Positions 1 through 9,963 of a stretch of DNA of 64,000 bases are shown here, piece after piece. Position 1 is the stretch's first letter. Each line of letters starts with the position of its first letter. Position numbers and translations under genes: made by a program. Source of the DNA: Lonicera japonica (lineage: Eukaryota; Streptophyta; Magnoliopsida; Dipsacales; Caprifoliaceae); assembly GCA_021464415.1 (NCBI GenBank), contig CM038467.1, positions 25,655,248 to 25,719,247 on the forward strand. Direction: 5' to 3'. A model generated the notes under the pieces. It worked only from the letters and a program-made list of their open reading frames with translations. It ran no database searches and was not told the origin of the DNA.

Positions 1-333
1 AAACATGTATACTAAAATACGAGAATTGTTTAAATGCAGGAAACGACATAAGTAATCAAACAAATAAAGAATTTCAGGAAAACATACCAGAGACCGACGA
101 TGGATCTCATTAGAAACCGGCTCCATCAAGAGCCACGGGACATCCGGGACTGGAGCAGCCCGGGTAACATCTCGATAGACCACCGCCCGACCGTGGTCCA
201 CCCCATCTTCTCCATACCAATCGAGGTCCGCCCAGTCGTCATGGTGAGGGCTGCGCCGAATAATGCCCTGAGCATCGGTAAAGGTGACCTCCTCCTGGTC
301 ACCCTTTAATCTATCTAGCTGTGCAGGATCCAT
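1..333 (-). CDS. Antisense accessory ORF of a large-LTR retrotransposon (partial, runs off the left edge)
   Basis: On the minus strand an ATG at 333 opens a frame with no stop down to base 1, so at least 111 codons are present. The protein starts MDPAQLDRLKGDQEE and is rich in Asp, Trp and Arg. A good splice donor (GTATGT, 87-82) follows codon 82, so the real first exon may be 333-88 with an intron continuing left. The ORF lies opposite in direction to the plus-strand LTR at 2259-3833 and is separated from it by non-coding sequence and a minisatellite. Known Tat/Ogre elements often carry an extra antisense ORF at exactly this place between pol and the 3' LTR, some encoding plant-mobile-domain proteins. 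I do not see that domain here because the C-terminal part is outside the window. Assignment as an accessory ORF rests on position; the function is unknown. Confidence 0.5.
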   Translation of the reverse strand, partial: MDPAQLDRLKGDQEEVTFTDAQGIIRRSPHHDDWADLDWYGEDGVDHGRAVVYRDVTRAAPVPDVPWLLMEPVSNEIHRRSLVCFPEILYLFDYLCRFLHLNNSRILVYMF

Positions 334-1489
334 CTGGGTGTGAATAGAATACAAGAGAAGTCGAAAAAGTCAGAAAAACGGCAGGGCTTCCGCGCTTGAG
401 AGAAGAGAGAAAGAGAGCTAGAGAGAGAAAGAGAAAGGAGAGAATGAGGTGGAATGAGCTCAGCAAGGGGCTTATACAGTGGATCAAAATGTCGCGCGAC
501 AAACAGCTTCATTGTCGCGCGACAAAGAGCCTTACCACCGAATTGTCGCGCGACATATTGACCCCTCCCCTGATTTTTTGACCTTTGTCTCATTTTATCT
601 CATACAGGGGTACTTCAGAGAAACTGTTTTCAAAAAAACTTGCTAAATACCGCACACCCAGGATGAAAACACGAGGAAAAGACTTTCAAATCATCTCTCC
701 GAAAATGCGAGAACAAATACAAACGGTTAAAAGTAATCTCTGATCTCCCAGAAAGGACCAAGACCATCAATGAGGAAAAGCAGGATATCAAGATAAAACG
801 GGAATAGAAAAAATTGAAAGAGTATAAAAGAGAAAGAACTCGCATGAGCGCCCAAAGCGAGCGAGAGAAACAGAAATGCAGAGTGACAGGGAGAGCCACA
901 CCAAAAGTGACAGCTAGGCCAAAACCGGCTCAGGGCTTCGTTTTGGGTGAGTAAGACTCCTGATCACAACAAAGGGATAAAAGACTCCTGGTCAAAAACA
1001 GAAAAGGCCAGGAAAAGTCTTTCCCAAAAGAGGGAGAAATAAGGGCATCGAAAAACAGAATACGATGTGGGCCCACTAAAAGAGAAAAACTAAGAAGAGA
1101 ACAGAGATCAGATATTGAACTTTCAAACAAATTTTCTTTTCAGCACTATACAGAAGAGATGGTTTGGAAAAGCCTCGGACCATCACTCTGCGGAGAGCAA
1201 AAGAAATCCGAAAACTGCCTTCTGAGAGAAGTATCTTCACTCGAGGAAAACATGAGAGTAAAGTTCAGAAAGATACAGGAAAACGGACATATAGATAAAG
1301 ATTAGACCCTGAGAAGCTCTTTTTACCCTCGCAAAAATTTCTCTTTCTCACTCTAACAGTCTAAGAGAGACAACAAACAAATTCACCAAAGTACAACACA
1401 AGCCCTCGCCAGAGGCAAATCACAAGCACAAGCCATCTCTAGAGGCAAAAATACTCACAAAAGCCCTCCCATAGGCAATTTCCTTTCTG
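334..1489. other. Non-coding 3' region of the plus-strand element
   Basis: No convincing gene. The plus strand is purine-rich (many GAGAGA and AAAGAG runs). It contains three copies of the 12-bp palindrome near 490-555 and then grades into the repeats that precede the LTR. It would hold the promoter and 5' leader of the antisense ORF that starts at 333. Confidence 0.5.
490..555. repeat. Three perfect TGTCGCGCGACA palindromes
   Basis: The 12-bp palindrome TGTCGCGCGACA occurs at 490-501, 513-524 and 544-555. The same motif is clustered in the U3 parts of the LTRs in this window, but here it lies outside any LTR, upstream of the antisense ORF start at 333. Confidence 0.9.
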
Positions 1490-2140
1490 TTTTACAGAAC
1501 AGAAGCCCTTCCAGAGAGGCACAGTGTAGCAATGGTAGTCCTCCCACCTGAGGCAAGAAGAGCAAAGCCCTCCCAGAGAGGCACAGTGTAGCAATGGTAG
1601 TCCTCTCACCTGAGGCGAAGCCCTCCCAGAGAGGCACAATGTAGCAATGGTAGTCCTCCCACCTGAGGTGAAGCCCTCCCAGAGAGGCACAGTGTAGCAA
1701 TGGTAGTCCTCCCACCTAAGGCGAAGCCCTCCCACCTGAGGCGAAGCCCTCCCAAAGAGGCACAATGTAGCAATGGTAGTCCTCCCACCTGAGGCGAAGC
1801 CCTCCCAGAGAGGCACAGTGTAGCAATGGTAGTCCTCCCATCTGGGCTAGTAGAGCAATGGTAGTCCTCCCATCTGAGGCGCAAAGTGAATCAATGGTAG
1901 TCCTCCCACCCGAGGCTAGTGGAGCAATGGTAGTCCTCCCACCTTAGGCGAGAAGATCAAAAGCCCTCCCAGAGAGGCACAGTGGAGCAATGGTAGTCCT
2001 CTTACCTGAGGCGCAAAGTGGATCAATGGTAGTCCTCCCATCTGAGGCGAGTAGAGCAAATAAAAGCCCTCGAAAGAGGCAATGAGGTAACAAAAGCCCT
2101 CTCCGGAGGCAAAACCAAACACAAGCCTTCTCCGGAGGCA
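1490..2140. repeat. Minisatellite of about 53 bp in the 3' untranslated region of the element
   Basis: A tandem array has a core unit of about 53 bp running from AGCCCTCCCAGAGAGGCAC through CAATGGTAGTCCTCCCACC to TGAGGC. Several units follow each other closely at about 1566-1830, with shortened and expanded variants on both sides. Open frames across it are by-products of the repeat. Hypervariable tandem repeats just before the 3' LTR are a known property of Tat/Ogre elements. Confidence 0.9.
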
Positions 2141-2398
2141 TTCATGAACACTTTTTTTCATACGCACACTTCCTTAGAGTTCTGGAGGGAGCCATGGATC
2201 ATGGTCTCTTACAGTCGCCTCAATTCCTTGCAAGCAAGAAACTTGAGTCGAGAGGGTCTGTAGACACCCTGATCCGTGACCCCGCAAGAACCCTAATGAC
2301 CTTTGAGAAGTACTGTTTTTGGAGTCCGGGACCCACCCGAACACCCGAAACTGCCCCGAAAGGTTTCGTTGGCCAAACAAACCTGTTTTTAAGTGAAA

Positions 2399-2595
2399 TG
2401 TCGCACGACAAAAGGCACATGTCGTGCGACAAATTCCTTTTGGGGGATATGTCGCGCGACAATCACCCCTCACACCAGACCAGACACTTTCTGACACATC
2501 AGTCTGTCGGGAAACATCATTAAAATAGAATGTCGCGCGACATACACACATTGTCGCACGACATATACCATTTTTGGGGGACATGTCGCGTGACA
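2399..2595. promoter_or_regulatory. Array of CpG palindromes in the U3 of LTR1
   Basis: Six 12-mers occur upstream of the TATA box: 2399-2410 (TGTCGCACGACA), 2420-2431 (TGTCGTGCGACA), 2450-2461 and 2531-2542 (perfect TGTCGCGCGACA), 2552-2563 (TGTCGCACGACA) and 2584-2595 (TGTCGCGTGACA). The variants differ from the palindrome only by C-to-T or G-to-A changes at CpG sites, as methyl-cytosine deamination would produce. Position and symmetry suggest a dimeric regulator site; that is inference. Confidence 0.75.
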
Positions 2596-2610
2596 TACCC
2601 CTTTCCAGCA

Positions 2611-2620
2611 CTATAAATAG
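2611..2620 (+). promoter_or_regulatory. LTR1 TATA box
   Basis: CTATAAATAG lies about 16 bp after the last U3 palindrome. The equivalent site is conserved in both minus-strand LTRs (5304-5313 and 7421-7430). Confidence 0.75.
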
Positions 2621-3833
2621 GCCAACACCTCCCAAGGATTAGAGAGGGGAGGAAAGAGGGAGAAGATAGTAACTTAGAAGGAAGAATTATTGGTTTATGA
2701 TCTAATTTTCTAGTCTCTCGTCAAGCATTCTCGATTATCGTCTTATTTCTGAATAATTATCGAATCTATTCTCGACAATCGACGTGTCCCGTCTCTAGAA
2801 TCGAATTCTCGGAAATATCTGAAGAAGGAGAAGATTATTATCGCCGGAGATCTCTCTGCCGTATTATATTTTCTTTCTTATTATTATTATTCTCGTCAGG
2901 AAGGTAAATAAAGTCTCTTATAGTATTTAATATTAGATATCTGTGTACTCGTTTTACTTTTGTTATTTTGTCCACGTTTTATTTGAATAAACTTATTGTC
3001 AAGTTACAAATAGTTTACTGTTTGCAAAACAAAAGACCCTGATAAAATCATTTGCAAAAAACCAGAAGAGTAAGTACACTATCATCCGGATAAAATTTTG
3101 TTTCCAAAACCCGAATCGATAAAATTTACTTAGGAATTCAAAACCCGGTATATCCTATCTTTTTAATAGATTGTAATATGCCTGGTAAAAACTCCCCTCA
3201 AGAGTTCTGATTCCATATTGAATTAATTCTGACAAAGATCCAAACTTTTCCAAAAGAAGTCAAAAACTCGAGAAAACCGTCATTATCTGAGAAATAATAC
3301 GGGAGACTTTCTCTTTAAAATAAAACAACTTTTGCCACTTATATTGACATCTTTTCAAAAACAAAACATTGGATCTCAGAACACAAAGGTTTTTCATACC
3401 CTTTTCCGTTTTTCCTAGAAATTAGGGTTTTTCATTCGAAAGTAGTAGACTGTCACTAAAAGCATCAAAGTTTTTCAACATAAAATAAACATATAAGACT
3501 AATAGAGACCGAAAGGGCGAAATGGGTGCTTAACACCTTCCCAAACCGTAATATAGTTTTCGAACCCTATAGAATCCTGGTTTCGTAGACAAACGTGTAA
3601 AGAAAGGCTTATCTGTAGCCTTTCCTCTTACACGACCTCTTTTTGTCCGTTTTCTCGTAAAACGTACTGGCGACTCTGAACGAACCCCCTTTGCATCTAG
3701 AATAAACATAGGGACACCCGATATGAATTATCAACACCAATAGGAGCAAATGGAACGACGGAATCCTTTTCAACGTTTCAGACACCCAAGTACGGGAGCA
3801 AGACCCCGGGGGTCGCATTTGCGGATTCTCACA

Positions 3834-4110
3834 ACGGTGGGTTAGTTCCTTGGACTGGGAGAAGTACTTATAATGACTACCCTTGATTCGGATCTCGATT
3901 CGGTGGTAGTCGTTCAAATCCCGGTAGTGCAGTTCGTTCGACTGGCAACTTTTCTATTCGAATTTGGGTACCCTGTTGCTCGGTCGTGAGGCTTGATAGA
4001 TTCTTGCTAACGGTCATTAGTAAACGATGCATCTCGGCTAGAGTTGGCTGGACTGCTGATGCCTCGGCAACGCCCTGATCTATTTCTTGATTCTCACGTC
4101 CATCGGCCAT
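3834..4110 (-). pseudogene. Start of gag of the minus-strand Tat/Ogre-like element (truncated)
   Basis: A minus-strand frame starts at ATG 4110 (MADGRENQEIDQGVAEA), runs 77 codons and meets a TAG at 3877-3879. The sequence then ends against LTR1 at 3833. It is acidic and Gln-rich with no recognisable fold, as is usual for a gag N-terminus. It follows directly from the leader of the element whose 5' LTR is 6236-7772, once the solo LTR at 4120-5481 is mentally removed. Gag assignment is from position and orientation, not from a motif. Confidence 0.55.
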
Positions 4111-4114
4111 TGTG

Positions 4115-4119
4115 GATAT
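4115..4119. repeat. 5-bp target site duplication GATAT (left copy)
   Basis: GATAT at 4115-4119 is repeated at 5482-5486, exactly flanking the solo LTR 4120-5481. Confidence 0.85.
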
Positions 4120-5481
4120 TGTGAGAATCCGCAAATGCGACCCTCGGGTCTCGTCCCCGTTCGTTCAGAGTCGCCAGTACGTTTTACGAGAAAACGGACA
4201 AAAGGGGTCGTGTAAGGGGAAAGGCTACAGATAAGCCTTTCTTTACACGTTTGTCTGCGAAACCAGGATTCTATAAGGTTCGGGAACTATATTACGGTTT
4301 GGGAAGGTGTTAAGCACCCATTCCGCCCTTTCGGTCTCTAGTGGTCTTATATGTTTATTCTATGTTGAAAAAAACTTGGATGCTTTTACTGACAGTCTAC
4401 TACTTTTTAAATGAAAACCCTAATTTCTGGGGGAAAACGGGAAAGGGATAGAAACCTTTGTGTTCCGAGATTCGGTGTTTTTATTATTGAAGGATGTAAA
4501 TACAAATGACAAAAACCTTTTATTTTGAAAGAGTATCCCGTATTATTTCCTCAGATAATGACGGTTTTCTCGTCTTGTGATTACTTTTGTAAAAGTTCGG
4601 ATCTTGTATTGGAACTAATTTAATGTGGAATCAGAACTCTTGAGGAGAGTTATCAGACACATCGCAGTCTATAGAGAAGACAGGATATGTTGATTTTAAT
4701 TCCTAGATAAGTCTTTATCAGTCCAGGATTTGAAAACAGAATTTTATCCGGACGATAGTCTACTTATTCTTCTGGTTTTGCAAATGGTTTTATCAGGGTC
4801 TTTTATTTTGAAGATGGCAGACTATTTATAACTTGGCAGTAAGTTTATTCAAATAAAACGTGGACAAAACAACAGAAATAAAACAAGTACACAGACAAAC
4901 CTAATTTTCGAGCGCGTTAGAAACCTAGCACAACCATGTTGCCACTTCGCTTACTAGGACGGGGATCGAATAATAAAACTAATATGCAAATATCTTATTT
5001 AATTACTAGAAGAGACTTTATTTACCTTCCCGACGAGAATAATAATAAGAAAGAGAATATAATACGGCAGAGAGATCTCCGGCGATAATAATCTTCTCCT
5101 TCTTCAAATATTTCCGAGAATTCGATTCCCGAGACTGGACACGTCGAGTGTCGAGAATAGATTCGATAATTCTTCAGAAATAAGACGATAATAGAAAATA
5201 CTAGACGAAAGATCAGAAAATCAGATCATAAACCCGCAATTCTGCTCTAAAACTACTGTTTTTTGCTGTGATGTTGGTGTCTAGAACCCTTGGAGGTGAT
5301 GGCCTATTTATAGTGACGAAAGGGCATATGTCGCGCGACATTTCACTTTAAAAACATGTTTGTTTGGCCAACAAACCCTTTCGGGGCAGTTTCGGTGTGT
5401 TCGGGTGAGTTCTGGACTCAAAAACAGTACTTTCGAAGGTCGTTAGGGTTCTTGCGGGGGTCACGGATCGGGGTGTCTACA
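4120..5481 (-). mobile_element. Solo LTR (LTR2), minus strand
   Basis: This 1362-bp LTR has TGT...ACA ends and a perfect 5-bp target duplication (GATAT) on both sides. No internal domain adjoins it, so it is a solo LTR left by LTR-LTR recombination. It lies within the 5' leader of the minus-strand element, only 9 bp before the gag ATG. Compared with its relatives it keeps just one U3 palindrome (5329-5340) and has an extra segment of roughly 85 bp near 4905-4995. Its TATA box is at 5304-5313 (reverse strand). Confidence 0.88.
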
Positions 5482-5486
5482 GATAT
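5482..5486. repeat. 5-bp target site duplication GATAT (right copy)
   Basis: Matches 4115-4119 and bounds the solo LTR on its right. Confidence 0.85.
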
Positions 5487-6216
5487 ACTTGGTCTTACTA
5501 ATCTTTCGGTATGATCTCGACCGGCCTAACCTTTCAGACTGTCGTCGCTTATGACTGTAGATAAAACCAAGTGAGGAAGATGAAGGAAGACTACGGCGCG
5601 ACTCAATTTTTGCCAAAAGAACCACTAAAAAATATCACCGAGGAAAGACTCGGGTTTTTAAAAGGGTGGCGTAAAGGAAGTCGTATGGTGGTACATCCCC
5701 TACGACTGTTTGATAAGTGTTTTAATTGACTCGATCTTATATGCAGCGCAGGTGTACGAACGGTTAAGGCTTCAGGCTCCCTCCTGTTTGGCAAGACCTT
5801 GCGATATACCCCAGGGGCAGGTACGTGCAAGAATCTTTTGATATACTTTTCGGGTACGTGAGTTTTCTCGTCACTCGATATACCTCGGGGGCGTACTTGG
5901 CCAAGGAGAGTGGAAGTAAATGCTTTCGATTTATGTTGTCCCAAGCAAGTCAACTCCCTACTCACTTATAATACTTCCAAGGGTTTGGATTAATATCACA
6001 CTCGTAGAAACAATACATGATTTGTGAAGTGCGTGCAAAGTTTGAAATGTTGGGTTTACAAATATCATTATTACATACTTTTTGGAAAACTTCGATTTAT
6101 AGAAAAAGGTTTCTTTGCAATCAATTAATATAGAAAAAAAAGTTTAAGGAAAGCAGTAAAAGCAGATATTCAACAAATAAACAAAAGTCCACATAAAAGA
6201 GCCTAGTTTTCTAGTG
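5487..6216 (-). mobile_element. 5' leader of the minus-strand Tat/Ogre-like element
   Basis: About 730 bp between the primer-binding site and the solo LTR insertion. No coding sequence is convincing. Reading on the minus strand the leader continues across the solo LTR to the gag ATG at 4110. Confidence 0.6.
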
Positions 6217-6234
6217 TCCCCAGCAGAGTCGCCA
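6217..6234 (-). other. Primer-binding site of the minus-strand element
   Basis: The minus strand reads TGGCGACTCTGCTGGGGA one base after the end of the LTR (6236). This 18-mer ends in the complement of a CCA-tailed tRNA. From memory it resembles the arginine-tRNA-type site used by Ogre/Tat elements. The site fixes 6236-7772 as the 5' LTR of a minus-strand element. Confidence 0.75.
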
Positions 6235-6235
6235 C

Positions 6236-7772
6236 TGTGAGAATTCGCAAATGCGACCCCCGGGTCTCGATCCCGAGTTTGGGCGTCTGAAACATCGGAA
6301 AAGATTCAATAATTTCACTTGCTTCTATGTGTTGATAATTCAAATCGGGTGTCCCTCTATCCTATTTCTAGATGCAAGAGGGTTCATTCAGAGTCGCCAG
6401 TACGTTTTACGAAAAAACGGACAAAAAGGGTCGTGTAAGAAGAAAGGCTATAGACAAGCCTTCCTTTACACATTTGTCTGCGAAACCAGGATCTTATAGG
6501 GTTCGGAAACTATGTTGCTGATTGGGAAGGTATTAAGCACCCGTTCCGCCCTTTCGGTCTCTAGTGGTCTTATATGTTTATTCTATATTGAAAAACTTGG
6601 ATTCTTTTACTGACAGTCTACTACTTCTCGAATGAAAAACCCTAAATTTGGGAAAAACGAGGAAAGAGATGAAAACCTTTGTGTTCCGATATTCAATGTT
6701 TTATTTTGAAAGATGTAAATACAAGTGACAAAAGCCTTTTATTTAAGAGAGAGTTTCCCGTATTATTTTCTTAGATAATGGCGGTTTTCTCGTATTTTGA
6801 TTACTTTGGAAAAGTTTGGATCTTGTATCGGGACTAATTTAATATGGAATTAGAACTCTTTGAGGAGAGTTTTATCAGGCACGTCGGAGTCTATGGAAAA
6901 GAAGGGATATGCCAGATTTTAATTCCTAAGTAAGTTTTATCAGTCCGAGTTTTGAAAACCTAGTTTTATCTGGGCGATAATGTACTTACTTTTCTGGTTT
7001 TGCAAATGGTTTTATCAAGGTCTTTGTTTGGAAAACAGTAGACTATTTTATAACTTAGCAATAAGTTTATTCAAATAAAACGTGGACAGAACAACAGAAG
7101 TAAAACAAGTACACATATATCTAATTTTAAATACTAGAAGAGACTTTATTTACCTTCCCAACGAGAATAATAATAATAAGAAAGAAAATATAATATGGCA
7201 GAGCTAGAGATCTCCGGCGATAATAATCTTCTCCTTCTTTAGATATTTTCGAGAATTCGATTCTAGATACGGGACACGTCGAGTGTCGAGAATAGATTCG
7301 ATAATTCTTCAGAAATAAGACGATCGTACAAAATACTTGATAAAAGACCAGAAAATCAAATCTAAAACTCAGAATTCTTAGATCCCAAGTTGCTATCTCT
7401 AAATCCTTGGGGGTGTTGGCCTATTTATAGTGCTCGGGGGAGATTGTCGCGCGACATTTCCTCAGAAAAGGCAAGTGTCGCGTGACATATTAAACAATGT
7501 CGCGCGACAAACGGCTGAAGTGATGTCTCTGACAGACTGATGTGTCAGAGAGTAGATGGTTTGTGTCAGGGGGTTTGTCGTGCGACACAAGAGAGATTGT
7601 CGCGCGACATACTGATTTGTCGCGGGATAATCCCCCTTAAGAATAGGTTTGTTTGGCCAACAAACCTTTTTGGGGCAGTTTCGGGTGCTCGGGTGGGTCC
7701 CAGACTCCAAAAACTGTACTCTTTGATAGTCATTTAGGGTTCTTGCGGGGGCCACGGATCGAGGTGTCTACA
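6236..7772 (-). mobile_element. 5' LTR of the minus-strand Tat/Ogre-like retrotransposon (LTR3)
   Basis: This 1537-bp LTR has TGT...ACA ends on the plus strand at TGTGAGAATTCGC and GGTGTCTACA. It is homologous to LTR1 (inverted) and LTR2 (same strand). U3 (right side) holds five clean or CpG-decayed palindromes plus one degenerate copy, and a TATA box at 7421-7430. A primer-binding site follows on its inner side. The rest of the element is missing beyond the gag start because LTR1 and its element interrupt it at 3833. Confidence 0.87.
7445..7629. promoter_or_regulatory. Array of CpG palindromes in the U3 of LTR3
   Basis: Copies lie at 7445-7456, 7476-7487 (TGTCGCGTGACA), 7498-7509, 7576-7587 (TGTCGTGCGACA), 7598-7609 and a decayed one at 7618-7629. 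Spacing differs from LTR1, so the array has been rearranged since the copies split while the 12-mer itself was kept. Confidence 0.75.
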
Positions 7773-7949
7773 GTGGTAGTTGTGTAAAAGACAAGCAAAA
7801 ACTAACGATCGTACTTTAGGAAGAGGGATGGTTTAACAGAGGTTTTATCAGGGGTATTTTTGTACATCAATATTTTTCATTATCCTTAAAATTAATTAAT
7901 ATTATCAAAAGTGTCCTTAATTTAGAATTAAATAATGAAATTAGTCATA

Positions 7950-8495
7950 CTTATCTTTGTTAAATATGAGTTCGTCCTTAGAGTTGTAAAACATTACAGA
8001 GTGAGGTCTTATAACCCATTTTCTCATTAACAAGTACAACAGAAAAATATAATGAAAATAAAATACCATTAACTATGATAAGAACAACATCAAAAGAAAG
8101 AAAAATTCCTGAAAATAAAATAAATAAATATGGAACAACTTTAAATCTAGATATAGTAGATCCCCAAGATTGGGAATAAGCCATAAAAAATTGGGAAATA
8201 AATAGTTATAGAACTAGTTTATTAATTATTTGGGCAAATCTAAGTGAAACTTTGTCATATTTTGAAAATACATTAGAAGGAAGTGTTTATAATTGGTTTA
8301 TGGGATTTAAGAATACTACAGAATATGAAGAAATGAAAGAAAAATTCTCAACAGAAAATTTAGCAGACTTAATTAAAAGAATATTTCTATCAGAAAATAG
8401 ATTAGCTAGAGGAGCATCAGAAACAAATAAAGAGAAGCCTTAAGAAACTTAAAACAATTACAAATAAGTAGATTAGAATATATAGGAGAATATAC
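7950..8495 (+). pseudogene. Degenerate capsid-like fragment, possibly endogenous pararetrovirus
   Basis: A very A-rich plus-strand frame can be read from about 8055 to 8440. It is broken by a TAA at 8177-8179 and shifts frame near 8440, after which it continues to about 8492. Its Lys/Glu/Asn-rich composition, with aromatic-rich segments (for example ENTLEGSVYNWFMG near 8260-8310), recalls the coat-protein region of Caulimoviridae polyproteins, several of which are found integrated in plant genomes. No zinc knuckle, protease or reverse transcriptase is present. An old Ty3/gypsy gag is the alternative. The piece is short and defective. Confidence 0.35.
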
Positions 8496-8589
8496 AGGCT
8501 TGATTGGCTGGCCTATGTATTAAAATAAAGCTATGGACTAGTGAAATTCAAAATCTTCAACTAGCTGTGCATCCCTTCCCCAAGTCTTT

Positions 8590-9016
8590 GAAGTCATTGG
8601 CAACCTCCAGCCTCGGGTTTTTGGAAAATGAACTTCGATGTAGCCGTGTTTCCTGATATTAAATCTTTTGGTGTTGTCGTGATCATTGGAAATAATAATG
8701 GGGAGTTTCTCGCAGGCTTGAGTAAGAAGTTTAATTCTTTCCCATACCCTTCTATAGCTGAAGCATTTGGAGCCCTTCACGGGGTCTTGTTTGTGGTGAT
8801 TATTTGTTTGTTAGGCACGCTTTTATTGAGGGAGATTATTTGTTTGTTATAAACTTTATTAAGAGTCCCGGGTTTTGCTCGGCCCCCTTTGGGCACATTA
8901 TTGAGGATGTAAGTCATTTTATATCTTGTAATTGTGGTTTTATGAGGCGTTGTGGCAATGAGGTGGCGCATACTCTAACAAAGTTTGCTAAGTTGACTTT
9001 TGTTTGTTCACTTTAG
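8590..9016 (+). pseudogene. RNase H relic of a plant LINE (frameshifted)
   Basis: From about 8600 the frame reads into MNFDVAVFPDIKSFGVVV and NNNGEFLAGLSKKFNSFPYP, the first half of the plant-type RNase H fold (N-terminal Asp in FDVAV, then the IxxNNGEF strand). Near 8800 the match moves to another frame: it reads RHAFIEGDYLFVINFI, GHIIEDVSHFISC and RCGNEVAHTLTKFA, with the conserved N-x-VAH motif, and stops at 9016. The N-terminal reverse transcriptase is absent. This is the 3' end of a LINE or a host RNase H-like gene, broken by a frameshift. Confidence 0.75.
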
Positions 9017-9963
9017 AAGGAGGAGGCCAATGAGTTCTCGTTATCTCCCCTCCAAGTGGACCGTTCAAATTTAATTTAAGCTTGGTTGTGTTTCTCTTAA
9101 AAAAAATTTATATTTACTCCCAACTCTCTCTCTCTCTCTACGATTCAAACACTCTCTATCTACCATTTAAACACCATCCAAACTCATAAACACTCCTCTA
9201 TCTTTATCATTCACTACCTTATCCCTTGGGCGTGATAATAGTGGATCTTTCAATGCAATTATTAGATAATATGACTTTTGAATAATTTCGTACATCCATA
9301 CAATGACGAAAACTTAAAAAGTCTATAATTTATCATTATTCAACTAATTCTTTTTCCCCCCGAAATCATTTTTATCATGTGTAATGGTGGCTTTAATCTG
9401 TAATGTAGGCCAGCTATTTCCTTATAGGTAGTTTTAGTTTTCACCCTCCAATCAGACATTTTCCATCCCTTCTAGATTTTTATTTGTTTTGGCTCACATG
9501 CTTGTCTTTTTCACATTCATTTCAACATTATCAATTTTTCTTACTATAATGTCTTAATGGTATTTAGACACTTCTTCCTCAATGGACCATATATGTATGA
9601 AATATTCAAATAAAATACATGTGGTATACCTTATTGATTATCTGTAGATATGCATGGCAGATCGTGCAGTGATTTGTATGAGGGATATATATATATATAT
9701 ATATATATCTCTTACGTGCTTGTCATATCACGCAAATGGCAGTATGATAACAATTGTACAGTTCATGTATCTTTACAAATAATGTAAATGCATGAATGAC
9801 TATGTATCATGTGCAACAACAAATAGGGGTGCATTTATTTTTCAAAAATAATTAAATCCATCACTAGTAACCGGTACATAAATGTGGATTATAACAATGC
9901 TAAAAGGCATCATAGCATAGCCATCATTCCTTCCTCAACCTATGCTAGGTATCACGACTGTTC
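9017..9963. other. Intergenic sequence without recognised gene
   Basis: A/T-rich with CT-rich patches (9128-9180) and a dinucleotide run at 9684-9709. No coding signal on either strand. Confidence 0.6.
9684..9709. repeat. (AT)n microsatellite
   Basis: Uninterrupted AT dinucleotides. Confidence 0.95.

Larger units (their letters stand above)
2259..3833 (+). mobile_element. 3' LTR of a plus-strand Tat/Ogre-like retrotransposon (LTR1)
   Basis: This 1575-bp LTR starts TGTAGACACC and ends GATTCTCACA, so its ends are TGT...ACA. It is homologous to the two minus-strand LTRs at 4120-5481 and 6236-7772. U3 contains six copies or variants of the CpG palindrome and a TATA box at 2611-2620. It is preceded by the minisatellite and antisense ORF, as expected for a 3' LTR. 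The right flank (ACGGT, 3834-3838) lies inside the gag region of a minus-strand relative, so this element seems to have inserted there. The matching target duplication would be left of the window. Confidence 0.85.

Noticed and set aside
100..309. Plus-strand frame of 69 codons at the left edge
   Set aside because: Antisense shadow of the longer minus-strand frame that starts at 333 and has a splice donor.
1490..2140. Array resembling a CRISPR
   Set aside because: Units are contiguous tandem repeats without unique spacers, in a plant nuclear context.
1439..2167. Several overlapping minus-strand frames of up to 125 codons
   Set aside because: They are translations of the 53-bp minisatellite; repeated GGRTTIATLC-type peptides only reflect the repeat.
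2399..2595. Short palindromes at intervals as a CRISPR-like array
   Set aside because: The repeats are 12 bp with irregular spacing in the U3 of a retrotransposon; no cas genes are present.
4120..7772. LTR2 and LTR3 as the two ends of one short element
   Set aside because: LTR2 has its own perfect GATAT duplication on both sides, which shows that it is a solo LTR.
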